Assembly (NCBI GenBank): GCA_020091685.1
Contig: CM034608.1
Span: forward strand, 4,874,751-4,938,750
DNA from: Lutjanus erythropterus
Taxonomy: Eukaryota; Chordata; Actinopteri; Lutjaniformes; Lutjanidae
Direction of reading: 5' to 3'
DNA: 64,000 bases
Under the pieces are notes generated by a model that was not told the origin of the DNA, made no database searches, and saw only the letters and a program-made list of their open reading frames with translations. This document shows, one piece after another, positions 22,561 to 33,600 of the stretch (positions within the stretch are counted from its first letter, which is position 1; every line of letters starts with the position of its first letter). The position numbers were made by a program, and so were the translations under genes.

Positions 22561-23394
22561 GTTCTTCTTCTTCTGTAAGTCGTAATATGTTATACGCTAC
22601 CTAGGTATTTTGCTGCCCTCCACAGGAAAACAGAAGAAATTAAAAATTAAAAACTCTTTTCAAAATCACAATCAGTCAGTCAGTAGCAGGGTTTTCAAAT
22701 ACAAGGAATATGCTGTGGTGTGTTGGTAAATAACAGCAAACACAGTACAAGAAAAATATAAATAAAGATGAAAGCCATGAAGCAAAAAGCATAAACAGAA
22801 ATATAGAAAATTGACAATAATGTGAAAAATATAAAAACTACAGATAGAAGAAATAGAAGAAAATATGTACAAAAAGACGGTTTTTTAGATAAAGGAGCTG
22901 TACAGTTTGTGCAGAGAAGCCCAAAATCTGGTCCTGCAAATGTACAAAATATTGTCCAAAATGTGCAAAATATTATCCAGGGAATGTTGAAAATATCATC
23001 CTGGGACAGAGCAAACTATTGTCCAGGGAATGTGCAAAATATTGTCCCAGGCCATATTGACACCCCAGCCAGTTGTAGTTGTGAAAGATCTGTTCTCGTG
23101 GTGTGAGGTTTTGACTGTTTTTTGCGGGCTGTTTTTTGGCAAGAATCTGGCAATACAATATGTATCACAATGCATGGATTATTATTCAATATACTGGTAT
23201 TTATTAAGATAATCTAAGAAAGGTGATAAATTGCTAGTTTTTGGAAAACAGTCATAATATAAAGAACACACCACCATATGAGTGAAATCCAAGCAACGCA
23301 AATGAACGACACAGATCTTTGGATGTATCACAACATCACAATACAGTGTTTCTGAAAATCAGTACAATACCACAATATATAGGGGGTCTCAAAG

Positions 23395-23790
23395 ACTTTG
23401 TGTGTGGAATGGGAGGGTCAGCCACTTTCTTACCTGTAATACTCAGGATCATGGAAGCATACAGGTCCTGCAGGGATGGCAGATTGAAGCTGATAACCCT
23501 CTCTGCTGACAGGATGACACAGGACGCACATCCCCTGCTGGGTTTAGTTGGTGAGGGAGTTCAGCTCCTACTTAACGTCCTGGGTGATGAAGGCGCCCAA
23601 GAGGCGGACCAACTCCACAATATTGACAGGTGAGTCACACAGGGTGATGGGGTGGATGTGGCTGAGTTCTTCCTGAAATCTGCACTGATTTTCACTGTCT
23701 TTTGAGCGTTGAGCTCCAAGTTGTTCGCACCAGATCACCAGAATGTGAATCTACAATCTGCCTCCTTACAGGAGTTTCACAGTGGGACAG
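23395..23790 (-). mobile_element. Rex1-like LINE reverse-transcriptase fragment
   Basis: The minus strand encodes broken pieces of the 3' part of a Rex1/Babar-type LINE ORF: NNLELNAQKTVK and DFRKNSA (the 'NNLxLNxxKT' region after the catalytic FADD), LVRLLGAFITQD, then AERVISFNLPSLQDLYAS. The pieces lie in different frames with a gap between them, so it is an old internally deleted copy. No 5' part is present. Confidence 0.7.
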
Positions 23791-24929
23791 TTGAGCAGGT
23801 GTCTCTTTAGGTGGCACTGCTGGTCAACAAATGGAGTAGAGCAGACCTGGGCAAAATGTGGCCTAGGGGCTGGATGCCAGATATGGCCCACTGAAAGGGC
23901 CCACTGAAAAGTCAATAGCATTTTGCTGACTATTAAACTGTTATCAGATCTTTATTTTGAAAGGGATCAGTGCCGTGTTAATGGATAATGATTATGAACT
24001 GTATCATTTATATAAACTGTAACTTTATTCAATAAATGCTGTGAACCATGTTGTCTGCTGCTGCTGTGGTTACAACCTGTGTGCAGCCTGCATGATACAC
24101 TGTAAAACATCAAGTTTTAAACATTGCCAACAAAACACAATTCATCACATGGCAATTCAGAAAGGGTGGCCAACAGTAGAAGTGCCCTATGTAGAACACT
24201 TCTGACCATTTCATTTTTAGAGATTTGGCCATGATTAGGACCTTATATCATTTGTGTCCGGCTCACAGCAGCCTGATCAACTTCTCATGTGGCCCCCCCA
24301 CTTTAAGTTTTTATTGTTAACGTCAGAAATACAGAGAATACCTTGGAATGTATAATTCCTTTTATTAAAAAATAAAGTTGGGACTATTTATCCATATTTC
24401 AGTGCACTACAGCAGCCTACTTTTTCTTCTTTTGCATGTTTTATTCAATTTCAATCAGTTTTAGCTGCCCTCAGGATGTGGAGCTGCTCTGCTCTGTGGA
24501 GCTGCTGTTGAAAAGTTCTACATACCAAATACAATAACTTTGTTAATACATCCTTCAGACTGGAACCATGTGTGTATGTTCTGTCATTTATCATGATGTG
24601 TTTCAAACAAAAGTGTGGACAATAAAGATTATTATAATTAAAAACAACAATGATAATGGTATTACTACTACTACTACCACTAATAATAATAATAATAGAA
24701 TAAGAATAAGAATAATAATCATAATAATCACAATCATAATCATAATAAATCTTCCATTTCGTTCAAATCATATTTATAAGCGGCTTTTCACAGAATTATG
24801 TCTATTTTAGATCTTGTTTCGTCAATGAAATTTGCCTTGCAAATAAACTTCTCATGCTTGCTGTAAAAGCCCTTTGCAAGCCAGTTTCTGCCAATGTGAT
24901 GAAAAAAAGATCTCGTATGAAATTATACT

Positions 24930-26345
24930 TAGAAATGACATAGTATCTCAAATAATTAGAAATAGAAATCATTATTTCGAGATAGTCCTTCTAACTCATT
25001 ATTTTGAGAAGGTTTCTCATTATTGTGAGATATAAGTATTCATCATGAGAAATCCTTTTATATGTATTTGAGAATCATTATTTGAGAAAGTTTTTCATTA
25101 TTTTGAAATAATAAGCCATAATTTGTGAGATGCTATATGTCATTATTTTGAGGAAGTTTCTCACTATTTGAGTGTGGTGGAAAATCTGAAAATGAAGACC
25201 AAGATTGTCTTTGTGGTGTTTTAATAGAGCGTTGCAAAGGATCAGTACACAGTCACACAGAGTGTAAAAGGAACTGATAATGAGTCAAGAATGTAAATCT
25301 GTCTTATAGGGTTAGGAGATGAAGGAGGTTGGGTCAGGATGGACCTGAAGTGCTTATCAGGAGTCAGGATGTGACTGTGTTATCAGAAGTTGTTCTTCCA
25401 AAGGGAGAACAACTGTGTGTTCAAGGACGAGTAACCAATTAGTGTCTGACAAATCATGAGAACTGGCTATGAGGAATAAAATATTGTTCAGCATATATTT
25501 TACCACTACCTGAGATATCCTATAATCATTATTATTTTGAGAAAGTGTTTGTTATTTTGAGATACAAAGTCAGAATTTTAAGAAAGTTCTTCTTTATTGA
25601 GGAATAATTCATTTTCAAATTCTAAGTCATCATTTTGATAAAAGTATCACATTATGTTGAGATTCTTAGTCATAATTTTGGCATAATAAGTCATTATTTT
25701 GCTTTAGTATCTCATTATATTGAGATACTAAGTCATTAAGTAATTATTTTGATCACATTTCTCATTATTTTGAGATACTACATTGTTATTTTGATAAGAA
25801 TTTCTCATTATTTTGCAATAATAAGTCATTATTTTAATAAAAATGTATTATTTTGCGATAGTAACTACCTTTAATCAAATTTCTCATTATTTTGCAATAA
25901 TAAGTCATTATTTTGATAAAAAAAATTGTCATTATTTTGTGATAGTAAGTAAATACTTTTGATACAATTTCTCATTATTTTGATAACATCTATTATTCTG
26001 AGATAATAAGTAATTATATTGATAAAATTCCTCATTATTTTGAGATACTAAGTTACTATAATTAATTTTGAGATACTAAGTCTTTATTTTGACATTAAAA
26101 TTCTTCTTTATTATTCTGAGATAATAGATCATTATTTTGATAAAATTTCTCATTATTTTGAGATACTATACGTCATGATTTTGATAAAAATGTCTTATTA
26201 CTTTAAGATACTAAGTCTTTATTTTGAGATAAGTAATTAATTATTTTAAGATACAGGCTGCTAATTCTGAAATAGGCACTGCGTCATTATTTTGAGGACG
26301 TTTCTCGTCATTTTGAGATATTAAGTCATTATTTTAAGAAAATGT
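24930..26345. repeat. AT-rich minisatellite block 1 (left of atp8b1 exon 1)
   Basis: Dozens of degenerate units built on cattattttgagatactaag alternating with tttctcattattttgagaa, giving a rough 40-42-bp higher unit. Interrupted by an insertion at 25173-25510. The same unit in the same orientation forms block 2 at 27180-28060. Confidence 0.85.
25173..25510. mobile_element. Solo-LTR-like insertion inside the minisatellite
   Basis: A 338-bp non-satellite island with short inverted ends (tgtggtggaaaat / attttaccactacc), flanked on both sides by TGAG, with an AATAAA-type signal near its right end. It reads like a fossil solo LTR, but a non-autonomous DNA element is possible. The TGAG flank may be coincidence because the satellite itself is rich in tgag. 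Confidence 0.4.
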
Positions 26346-26519
26346 CTCATTGACCTGCAGGATCCTTTTTCCTTGACTTTGGTGGGAATGAACCTCCCTG
26401 CCGTTGAAATGCCTTAAAAAGTACAAATATTGGAATAAAAATGACACTTTGAACTGCAGCAGCAGGCAGGCAGCGCTCACCCTTCAAATGACCACTTAAT
26501 TAAGGATTCAATTACCACA

Positions 26520-26832
26520 CCTTTACCTGTGCGTCACGTGACCAGATCCCCCACGCGCGCACTTCCGCGAGCTGCAGCTGCGCTTGGATGCCACGCGATG
26601 TTTTTTACCGAGCTAGTTTTTGTAGTTGTAAACGTTTGACGTGTCGGACCGGTCCTGCAGGTTTGTGCGGGACGGAGCAGGTGAGGCAGCGGGGGAAGAA
26701 GGGCGGGGAGCCGCCGCCGGAGCTCTCTACAAGCAGGAAGAAGAGGAAAACATGGTACGGTGACAAAACGACCCCGGACACCGACTGAGAACAGGATTCA
26801 TCTTTTTTATATCAAACTGCAAAGGGCACTGA
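26520..26832 (+). promoter_or_regulatory. atp8b1: atp8b1 CpG promoter and presumed untranslated exon 1
   Basis: The only CpG-rich island between txnl1 and the atp8b1 coding exons, on the expected strand. It contains the perfect palindrome GTCACGTGAC (26533-26542), an E-box of CLEAR/USF type. Two good splice donors follow: GAGCAG|GTGAGG at 26680/26681 and CTGA|GTAAGT at 26832/26833. The first coding exon begins with 19 nt of leader (42214-42232), so at least one upstream untranslated exon is required and this is the best candidate. A 66-codon upstream ORF (26588-26788) would lie in the leader if transcription starts upstream of it. The assignment is inference. Confidence 0.55.
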
Positions 26833-27179
26833 GTAAGTCCAGTTTAATGTAGAAATGTACCTGTGTGTGTTTGTGAGTTTTGCTTTGAGTTTTTAAACTT
26901 AATGGTGTTTAAAATATTCGGAGAGCAGAGGAGCGTTTCACCTGGGCGGCTGCTGCTCACCTCTCCTCTCCAAAGACACTCCACGGTGTGGAGCTTCTTT
27001 GAGGGTAAAATATGAGGTCAAAATGTTCATTTTAGAGCTTGTGTTGTAATTCTAGTTGGCATTTGACCCTCGTTAAACGTGCCCGAACTCTGGCGTTGTT
27101 TTTATGGAGGCCCATTTTGTTACTGTAAATCATTACAATGTGAAACTTTCTCCAAATAATGGCTCCAATAAATTAACTC

Positions 27180-28060
27180 CAAAATTTAGAGATACTAAGT
27201 CATTATTTTGAGATAGTATGTCATTACTTTGACAAATCAAGTCATTTTGAGAACGTTTCTCATTGTTTTGAAATACTATTTCATTTATTTGATATTGTAT
27301 GTCATTACTTTGAGAGTTCCCCATTGTTTTGAAATACTATGTCGTTATTTTGAGAAGTTTCTTATTTCTCTGAAGATACAAAATTACTGTTTTGAGATAG
27401 TTTGTCGTTATTTTGATTACAAAGCAATTTTGAGAAATTAAATCATAAGTTTTTAAATACTAAGTCATATTTTTTGTACTAAGGATTTTTTTTTTTAAAG
27501 TTTCTCCTTATTTAGAGACACAAAGTCATTATTTTGAGACAGGATGTCATTACTTTAGAATACAAATTAATTTTGAGCGAGTTGTCTCATTGTTCTGAAA
27601 TAACATTTTATTAATTTAAGAGCTTCTCTTTGTTTTGAGATATTATGTCATTATTTTGAGAAAGTTTATCATTTTTTAAAGGTGCTAAGTCACTATTTTG
27701 AGACAGTATGTGATATTTTAGCATACAAAAATTCTGAGAAACATTTCTCACTTATTTTTAGATACTAAGGCATATTGAGAAAGATGCTCATTATTTTGAG
27801 ACACAAAGTCGTTATTTTGAGATAGCGTGTCATTATTTACAGGTTTCTCATTTTTTCTCATTACAAAGTCACTATTTAATGGATGTATGCCATTATTTTT
27901 GAATACAAAGTCATTTTGAGAAACATTTCTCATTGTTATTTTTAGATACTAAGTCATTTTGAGAAAGTTTCTCAATATTTTAGATACTAAGAGGTAGTTT
28001 GTCTTTATTTTAGGATACTAAGTAATTTTGCTAAAGTTTTTCATTATAATGACTAAGAGA
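27180..28060. repeat. AT-rich minisatellite block 2 (right of atp8b1 exon 1)
   Basis: Same unit and orientation as block 1 (gtcattattttgagatagta, tttctcattgttttgaaata), about 880 bp, starting 350 bp after the exon-1 donor. Reading frames in it (Ser/Gln/Asn-rich on the minus strand) are satellite artefacts. Confidence 0.85.
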
Positions 28061-28099
28061 ATCTTCTAAGAGAATTTTGTCCATCGTGTGTGTGGAAGT

Positions 28100-28398
28100 G
28101 GGCGGCATGGTGGTGCAGTGATTAGCACTGCTGCCTCACAGCAAGAACGTCCTGAATTTGACTCCTCCAGCCAGCTTGGAGGGTTGGGGAGTTTGTGGCT
28201 GTGAGGCGTTTGCATGTTCTCCTTGTGTCTGCGTGGGTTCTCTCTAAATTATCCCTGATGTGAATGTCTGTGTATGTCAGCCCTGCGATGAATTGGCGAC
28301 TTGTCCAGGGTGTGGCCTGCCTCTCGCACAGTGCCAGCTGGGATAGGCCCCAGGTCCCCGTGACCTTTCAAGGATAAGTGGTTACAGACAATGAATGA
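28100..28398 (+). mobile_element. tRNA-headed SINE, degraded full-length copy
   Basis: It begins ggcggcatggtggtgcagtg with an A-box-like tggtgcagtgattagcac and a decayed B-box (aatttgactcc). The well-known fish SINE body follows (gcatgttctccttgtgtctg, gccctgcgatgaattggcga, cagctgggataggcccca), ending ggataagtggttacagacaa tgaatgaa. In atp8b1 intron 1. Confidence 0.75.
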
Positions 28399-30100
28399 AC
28401 ATGAAATGTGTGGAAGTTGTATTTTGTACCATTCCCCAGAAATGTTATAAACCACATCCTCCAAAAGGATCATACAGCTGACTCAACAACGCTCTGAAAC
28501 AACAAAGACGTAACATGAAGGCAGGATTCACAGCAGGACTGTTGTAGTTAGTTTGCTGGAGTTAATAACTGAGTGTATAAAAGAATCCATTGAAAATGTT
28601 AGTGATAAAACACTACTAGTGACTGATGTTTGTCTCCACTTCCTCCTCTATTTCTCAATGGCCTCCCACTGCCCATGTTTCTTACCACTGTCTGAATCTT
28701 TCCATTGCATAATCAAGGATCACATGATGACTAAGGAAAAAAAACGTATGTCAGAAATAATACAAAACATCAGCTTTTGTGTTTTGCACTTTGGGGTTAT
28801 TCTGAAGTGGAGGCTCAGAAGGCTCATGGACTTTTAGATGGCAAGAAAAGAAAAGAAAAAGACCTTTGTTGCTTTTTCTCCCAAACTTTTGCAGTGGTCT
28901 TTACTTTTTTGTGATTTACTAGATAATTTTACATTTCCAGGACTGTAAAGATGACATGAACTTAACAAGAGGAAAGAAGTGGTAAAACTTAGGCCTGGGT
29001 AGTATATTGGATATTAGGTCAATGTCGTGATGTAAGACTTGATATCGTCTTAGGGTGCTTTCACACCCAAAATCTGGACTAAGGTCTGAACCGAGGCTTA
29101 TTTTTTTGAGACACTGCTTACATTTGGTCCGGTTAGTTTGGTCTCACGTTACAAGTGGACTAAAGAACTTAAACATAATTCCTGTCATCATCACCTATCT
29201 GGCCTGTGTCTCCCTATACTTGACACTGATTGATTTGTAGACTGATAATATTATGGTAACAGTGATGTGGATCAGTTCATTCATGTCTTATCAACTTTTT
29301 CGCCATTTTCTTACATTTTATAGACCAAACAACTAATTGATTAATTATATAAATAAACAACAGAAATAAGCATTAGTTGCAGCCTTAACTGCTTTATTTT
29401 GAGGAGTGTCCTGTCAAAAAGTGCGATTGATATGATTCCTGTTTGATTATTAATGCACAAATTAATCAGCATTAAATTAAAATGTATATTTTCCTCCTTC
29501 TACCTTCTGGAGCTCCATATATATGTGATTTTTGCTAAGCAGCACAACTTTCTTGAAGCCACCATTTTGCCCATACAATTAAATTAAAGTGACATTTCAC
29601 CCAAAATCCTCCTTTCAAATCAACTGACCGCAGCTGCTGATTTCTGGCCAGTAGCAAACTTTAAACTTTGCTCATCAAAAGAGAAATTTTGGGTGCAGTG
29701 TAAAATTTTGCAATGTAAAAATGTGACAGAAAACAGAAGGTTGTGAAACACGCCTACATACTCTCAGTTGCTGCTGGTGTTGTGTGTGAACACAGTGGCA
29801 GCTCCAGGGCTCATGTGTTCAACCAGCCGGGATGTTTTTCCATAAACAACCAATGAAACTCTTCTACTGCAAACAAAGTGAGTTTCAGTCCTTTTGATTA
29901 GGGAAATGCTTGGCTCCTTATGGAAATGGTCGCCCTTGAAAGCCGAGAATTTGAATTGTGACTTGAGAGACAAATGGATCGAAGGTTAGTCTGAGGTGAA
30001 GGCATCATGGCAGCTGTTTAAAATCTTCTGTACGTTTTCCACGCACTCAATTTGTCTTCATTCTACTTTATTTTGTCTTTTTTCTTTTATATGCATGTTG

Positions 30101-30510
30101 TTAAAGGGGCAGTTCACCTCAAAAATCCAAAATGTATATTTTTCTTGTGGTCTGTAGTGCTGTTTATCTTTCTAGTAGAAAAGAAAGTTGTTCCAGTAGA
30201 TTCTAAAGTAGTTCCGTCAGATTCTACTGCAGAAAGTCAGTTGTTCCTGCATGAAACTGAGGTCTGTGGATTATCTTGATTGTCACAGTCACAATTTTTG
30301 GAAAGAGATGCCGGGTTTTTTCAAATGTATTTTTTGGTGCTTTGAGCACCAAAAGCCGAGTGCCATTTAGTCTCATTATAAGGAAGAGAGAGCAGACATC
30401 TTTAAGGTCAATATCTCCAAAACTCTGCAACTCACACCAAAAATAGATGGATAAATTGCACTAGAGGCCATGAGAAAAATATGTATTTTTGATTTTGGGG
30501 CGTAATTGGT
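30101..30510. mobile_element. TTAA-type miniature element, copy B
   Basis: It starts TTAAAGGGGCAGTTCACCTC and carries the family interior (gtagattct repeats, gctttgagcaccaaaagccg, aactctgcaactcacacca) and a degraded right end near 30510 (gattttggggcgtaattgg). In atp8b1 intron 1. Confidence 0.65.
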
Positions 30511-30524
30511 AAAGCTGGTATGGG

Positions 30525-30650
30525 TTCTTTCTTGGCCCATGCTACACCAATCCACCAAGTTTCATGAAAATCGGGCCAGTAGTTTTTCTGTAATCCTGCT
30601 GACAAACCCACAGACAAACAAATTGCACAGAAAACATAACCTCCTGTCAT
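30525..30650. repeat. Dispersed-repeat tail ('aaaacataacctcct')
   Basis: tggcccatgctacaccaatc ... accaagtttcatgaaaatcg ... gtaatcctgctgacaaaccc ... aaaacataacctcctg is a tail I recognise from many fish repeats. It abuts TTAA element copy B directly. Parent family not assigned. Confidence 0.5.
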
Positions 30651-33600
30651 AGGAAATTAATTCAAGTAAAAGGTGGCAGTCTTCTTTAACTGAAATTTAA
30701 TCACATTTTTTCTCAGTAGCTGTAATAGATTATGATTATATTTATTTCATAATTTAATTATTGAAGGAGAAATCTGTAATATATGTATTGTAATAAATCA
30801 TGACCCTGATGTAGCTTCAGAAATTAAGAAACATCTCAAGTTAAGATACTCTAAGCCATTGTGAAATTTCCATTCTGGACCAGAATAACTCTTTTTTATG
30901 TCTGTTCAACATTAATCAGAGTTGAAATTCATGCTGAATTTTCACAGTCTTAGTTAGTGTCTGTTTGAGTTTTAAGAAATCATTAATAATCCAGTAAAAG
31001 GCATAGGTGTTTGTAACTGTTAAATTGAGAAAAATGTTAATGGAGTTTGGCAGGCAGACACTTAACCCATCATCGTCAAGAGTGTGTATTTTCAGAGCAG
31101 TGGGCTTTTGTTTTCAGGATAATGGGCTTATCTTTACAGTGACAGACAACAGGACAGTTATAAATGGCTGAACAATTTACAGTGGAGGACTTGTCCTCTC
31201 TTGTTGTCAGTTTACGAGGTTGTGTACATCCTGCACTCCTGCAGTGCTCCTGCAGCCTGCCTGTCTGTGCCATGTCTGGGGGAGGAGTGGATGGGGAAAA
31301 AATTCGCTTCAACCATAGATTGTGCTTAACAGGATTTCAACCTATTTAATATACAGTCTATGGCTCCAACTCTCCATATGGACAGGTGCACTCATTTTTA
31401 CATGTGTGATGGCTATATATTTCTCCTTCAGTTATTATTAATTATCTGTAACTAGTGAATCAAAGTTTTAGGCTGATGGTTCCAGGAATGATCAGCTACA
31501 GATGAACTCCAGACCTGTTAATCACTCACACACGCACATGACCTATCACATGATCTCCTCCAGGCGTAATATCAAAACACTGATCCAGAGCACCACCAGT
31601 GGTACCATTTAATCCAGCCACAAACACTTCTATCAGAAACGTTTTTTCGCCTGAGGCTTGAGCTCTGTTGAGGTTGCAGTCATCACTCATATGTACTTTA
31701 GAATGACGCAGGCAAATCAGGAGTCAAATACAATTTGTCTGCATGGGGAATGATGTTAGATTGTGCGTGTTTGTTGTTGGAGGAGGACTACAGGATTTCA
31801 CTTTGTAAATGAGGTTGTCATTTATCTTGATTTGTGCCGAGGTGAAACTAAGAACATCATCACCCACAGAGGAGTTCAACCTCTAACTGTGGCCTTACTC
31901 AGGGACTCTGGCAGTGTGGGTGGGATCATATGTTGCAGTAGCGGCTGGTGTCTCTGTGGACTGACTGACTGACTGACTGTCAGTTCATGGATTCACTGTC
32001 TGGACTCCAGCTGTGAGGAAAATACCATAGAATCTCAATTAAGACCCGACTCATTAACCCTCATTAAGCTCGTTTAACAGCCAACACACAACTGCACGTC
32101 CACACAGACATACACACACACTGTAAAAAAACTTAGAATTCAAACTCAAACTTGTAAGCTTTGAAACAAAAAAAAGTTCTGCTGAACCATAATCTTGTGA
32201 TGAAATAATTTACTTCTCATTTTTCTTCTTTTTCTTCTTCTTCTTTCCCCTTATTTTTAGAAACAAAAAATTGTATTTGGTATATAAGTTAACATTCAGT
32301 TACAGTCCTTTTATTTTTTTAGCACCGGAACAATGACAGTTGTGTTGACAGCTAATTGTTTTTGAAATACAGATTTTTTTGGTTTTGGTTTCCAAAACTC
32401 AAAGATTCCAATTCTACTACCAAAAGTAAATTATCTCAACAAAAGATTATAGATCAGCAAAAATTTGATTATTTCGAAATTTACGAGTTAGAGTTTTACT
32501 TTAGTGAAAACTTTAGTGAAGAAATAGTTTTCTCACTTTTTTTTTTTTTTTTTTTACAGTGCAGGGCAGCTGACTGCATGTGAAGATGCATTTATATTTA
32601 CTAGTTCTGAAACCATTAGTGTCTCGATTAGTTAAACACCGTCAAGCCCACATCCAACCTCTGCAGTGTGAGGCTTTGCTGCAGTTGTAGACAAATTAAG
32701 CCTTTAATGGGGAAATCTGTATTATATTTACTATATGTAGTAAATCAAAAGTAAGGTCAAGCTTAGCTGAAATACTCTCTTTTCCACAACAGTGCTATAG
32801 CTGCGGTGCCCTCCTTTGAAATACTGCTCTGTAACTTGTGTAATGGTTTGCCCATTTATTGTTACAGTTCAAATCAATGCTGAATGTTCACTGAATAATA
32901 AGTGTCATTTTTATGAGTTTTAAGAAATGATTAATAATCTTTCAGAATGAATAGATGTTAAATGGTACAGGCTTTGACTAGTGATGATGGAATTATAGTT
33001 TCTAATACTGCAGGTCTGCTGTGTAATATCTCTCGTGCAGCAGTATTGATACACACAGATACCAGCTGTGAACACATAAGCCCCGCCTCTCACTCACCCT
33101 CTCAATAAAGATGACGAGTGCAGAGACTCCGTGACTGTTTTGGTTGACGGAGAAAACAGCAGGAGTGCTGTTTAGAAATACTTAACATTTGAAGCAAATG
33201 AACCAAGAAAGGCAAAAGATACTAGCAAGTCCATATGGAAGCTATGCTACAGAACGAAAGGTGATAGCACAACAACTCTCACTGCTCCCATAGTCATTTT
33301 CAGCTGTTGAACATAGTGGAGTATTAAGTAGATTAAGAGCCAGATATTTCCCACATGTGATGTGGGAAATAAAACTGAGCTAAAAGAGAGTGGATATTAG
33401 AAACACAACTCTATATGTAAACATCAACACCATCTACAAGATTATTTATTAATTTCTTATAACTCATAAACAGACACTTGGTCATTTGGTGAACATTCAG
33501 CATTAATTTAAGCTCTATTTAATGTGAAACAGGCAAAAAACAAAACAAAACAAACAAACCAAAAAAAAAAACAGTTATTCCGGCCCAGAATGAATATTTC

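Larger units (their letters stand above)
22560..26520. other. txnl1-atp8b1 intergenic region
   Basis: A divergent intergenic stretch. Besides the elements listed separately it holds imperfect short tandem units around 22930-23060 (caaaatattgtccaggg), a decayed element at 23850-24300 beginning cagacctgggcaaaatgtgg, and trinucleotide runs at 24640-24750. No gene was recognised. Confidence 0.5.

Noticed and set aside
27133-27933. Minus-strand Asn/Ser/Gln-rich frames that look like repeat proteins
   Set aside because: They arise from the cattattttgagata minisatellite read in reverse and have no independent support.
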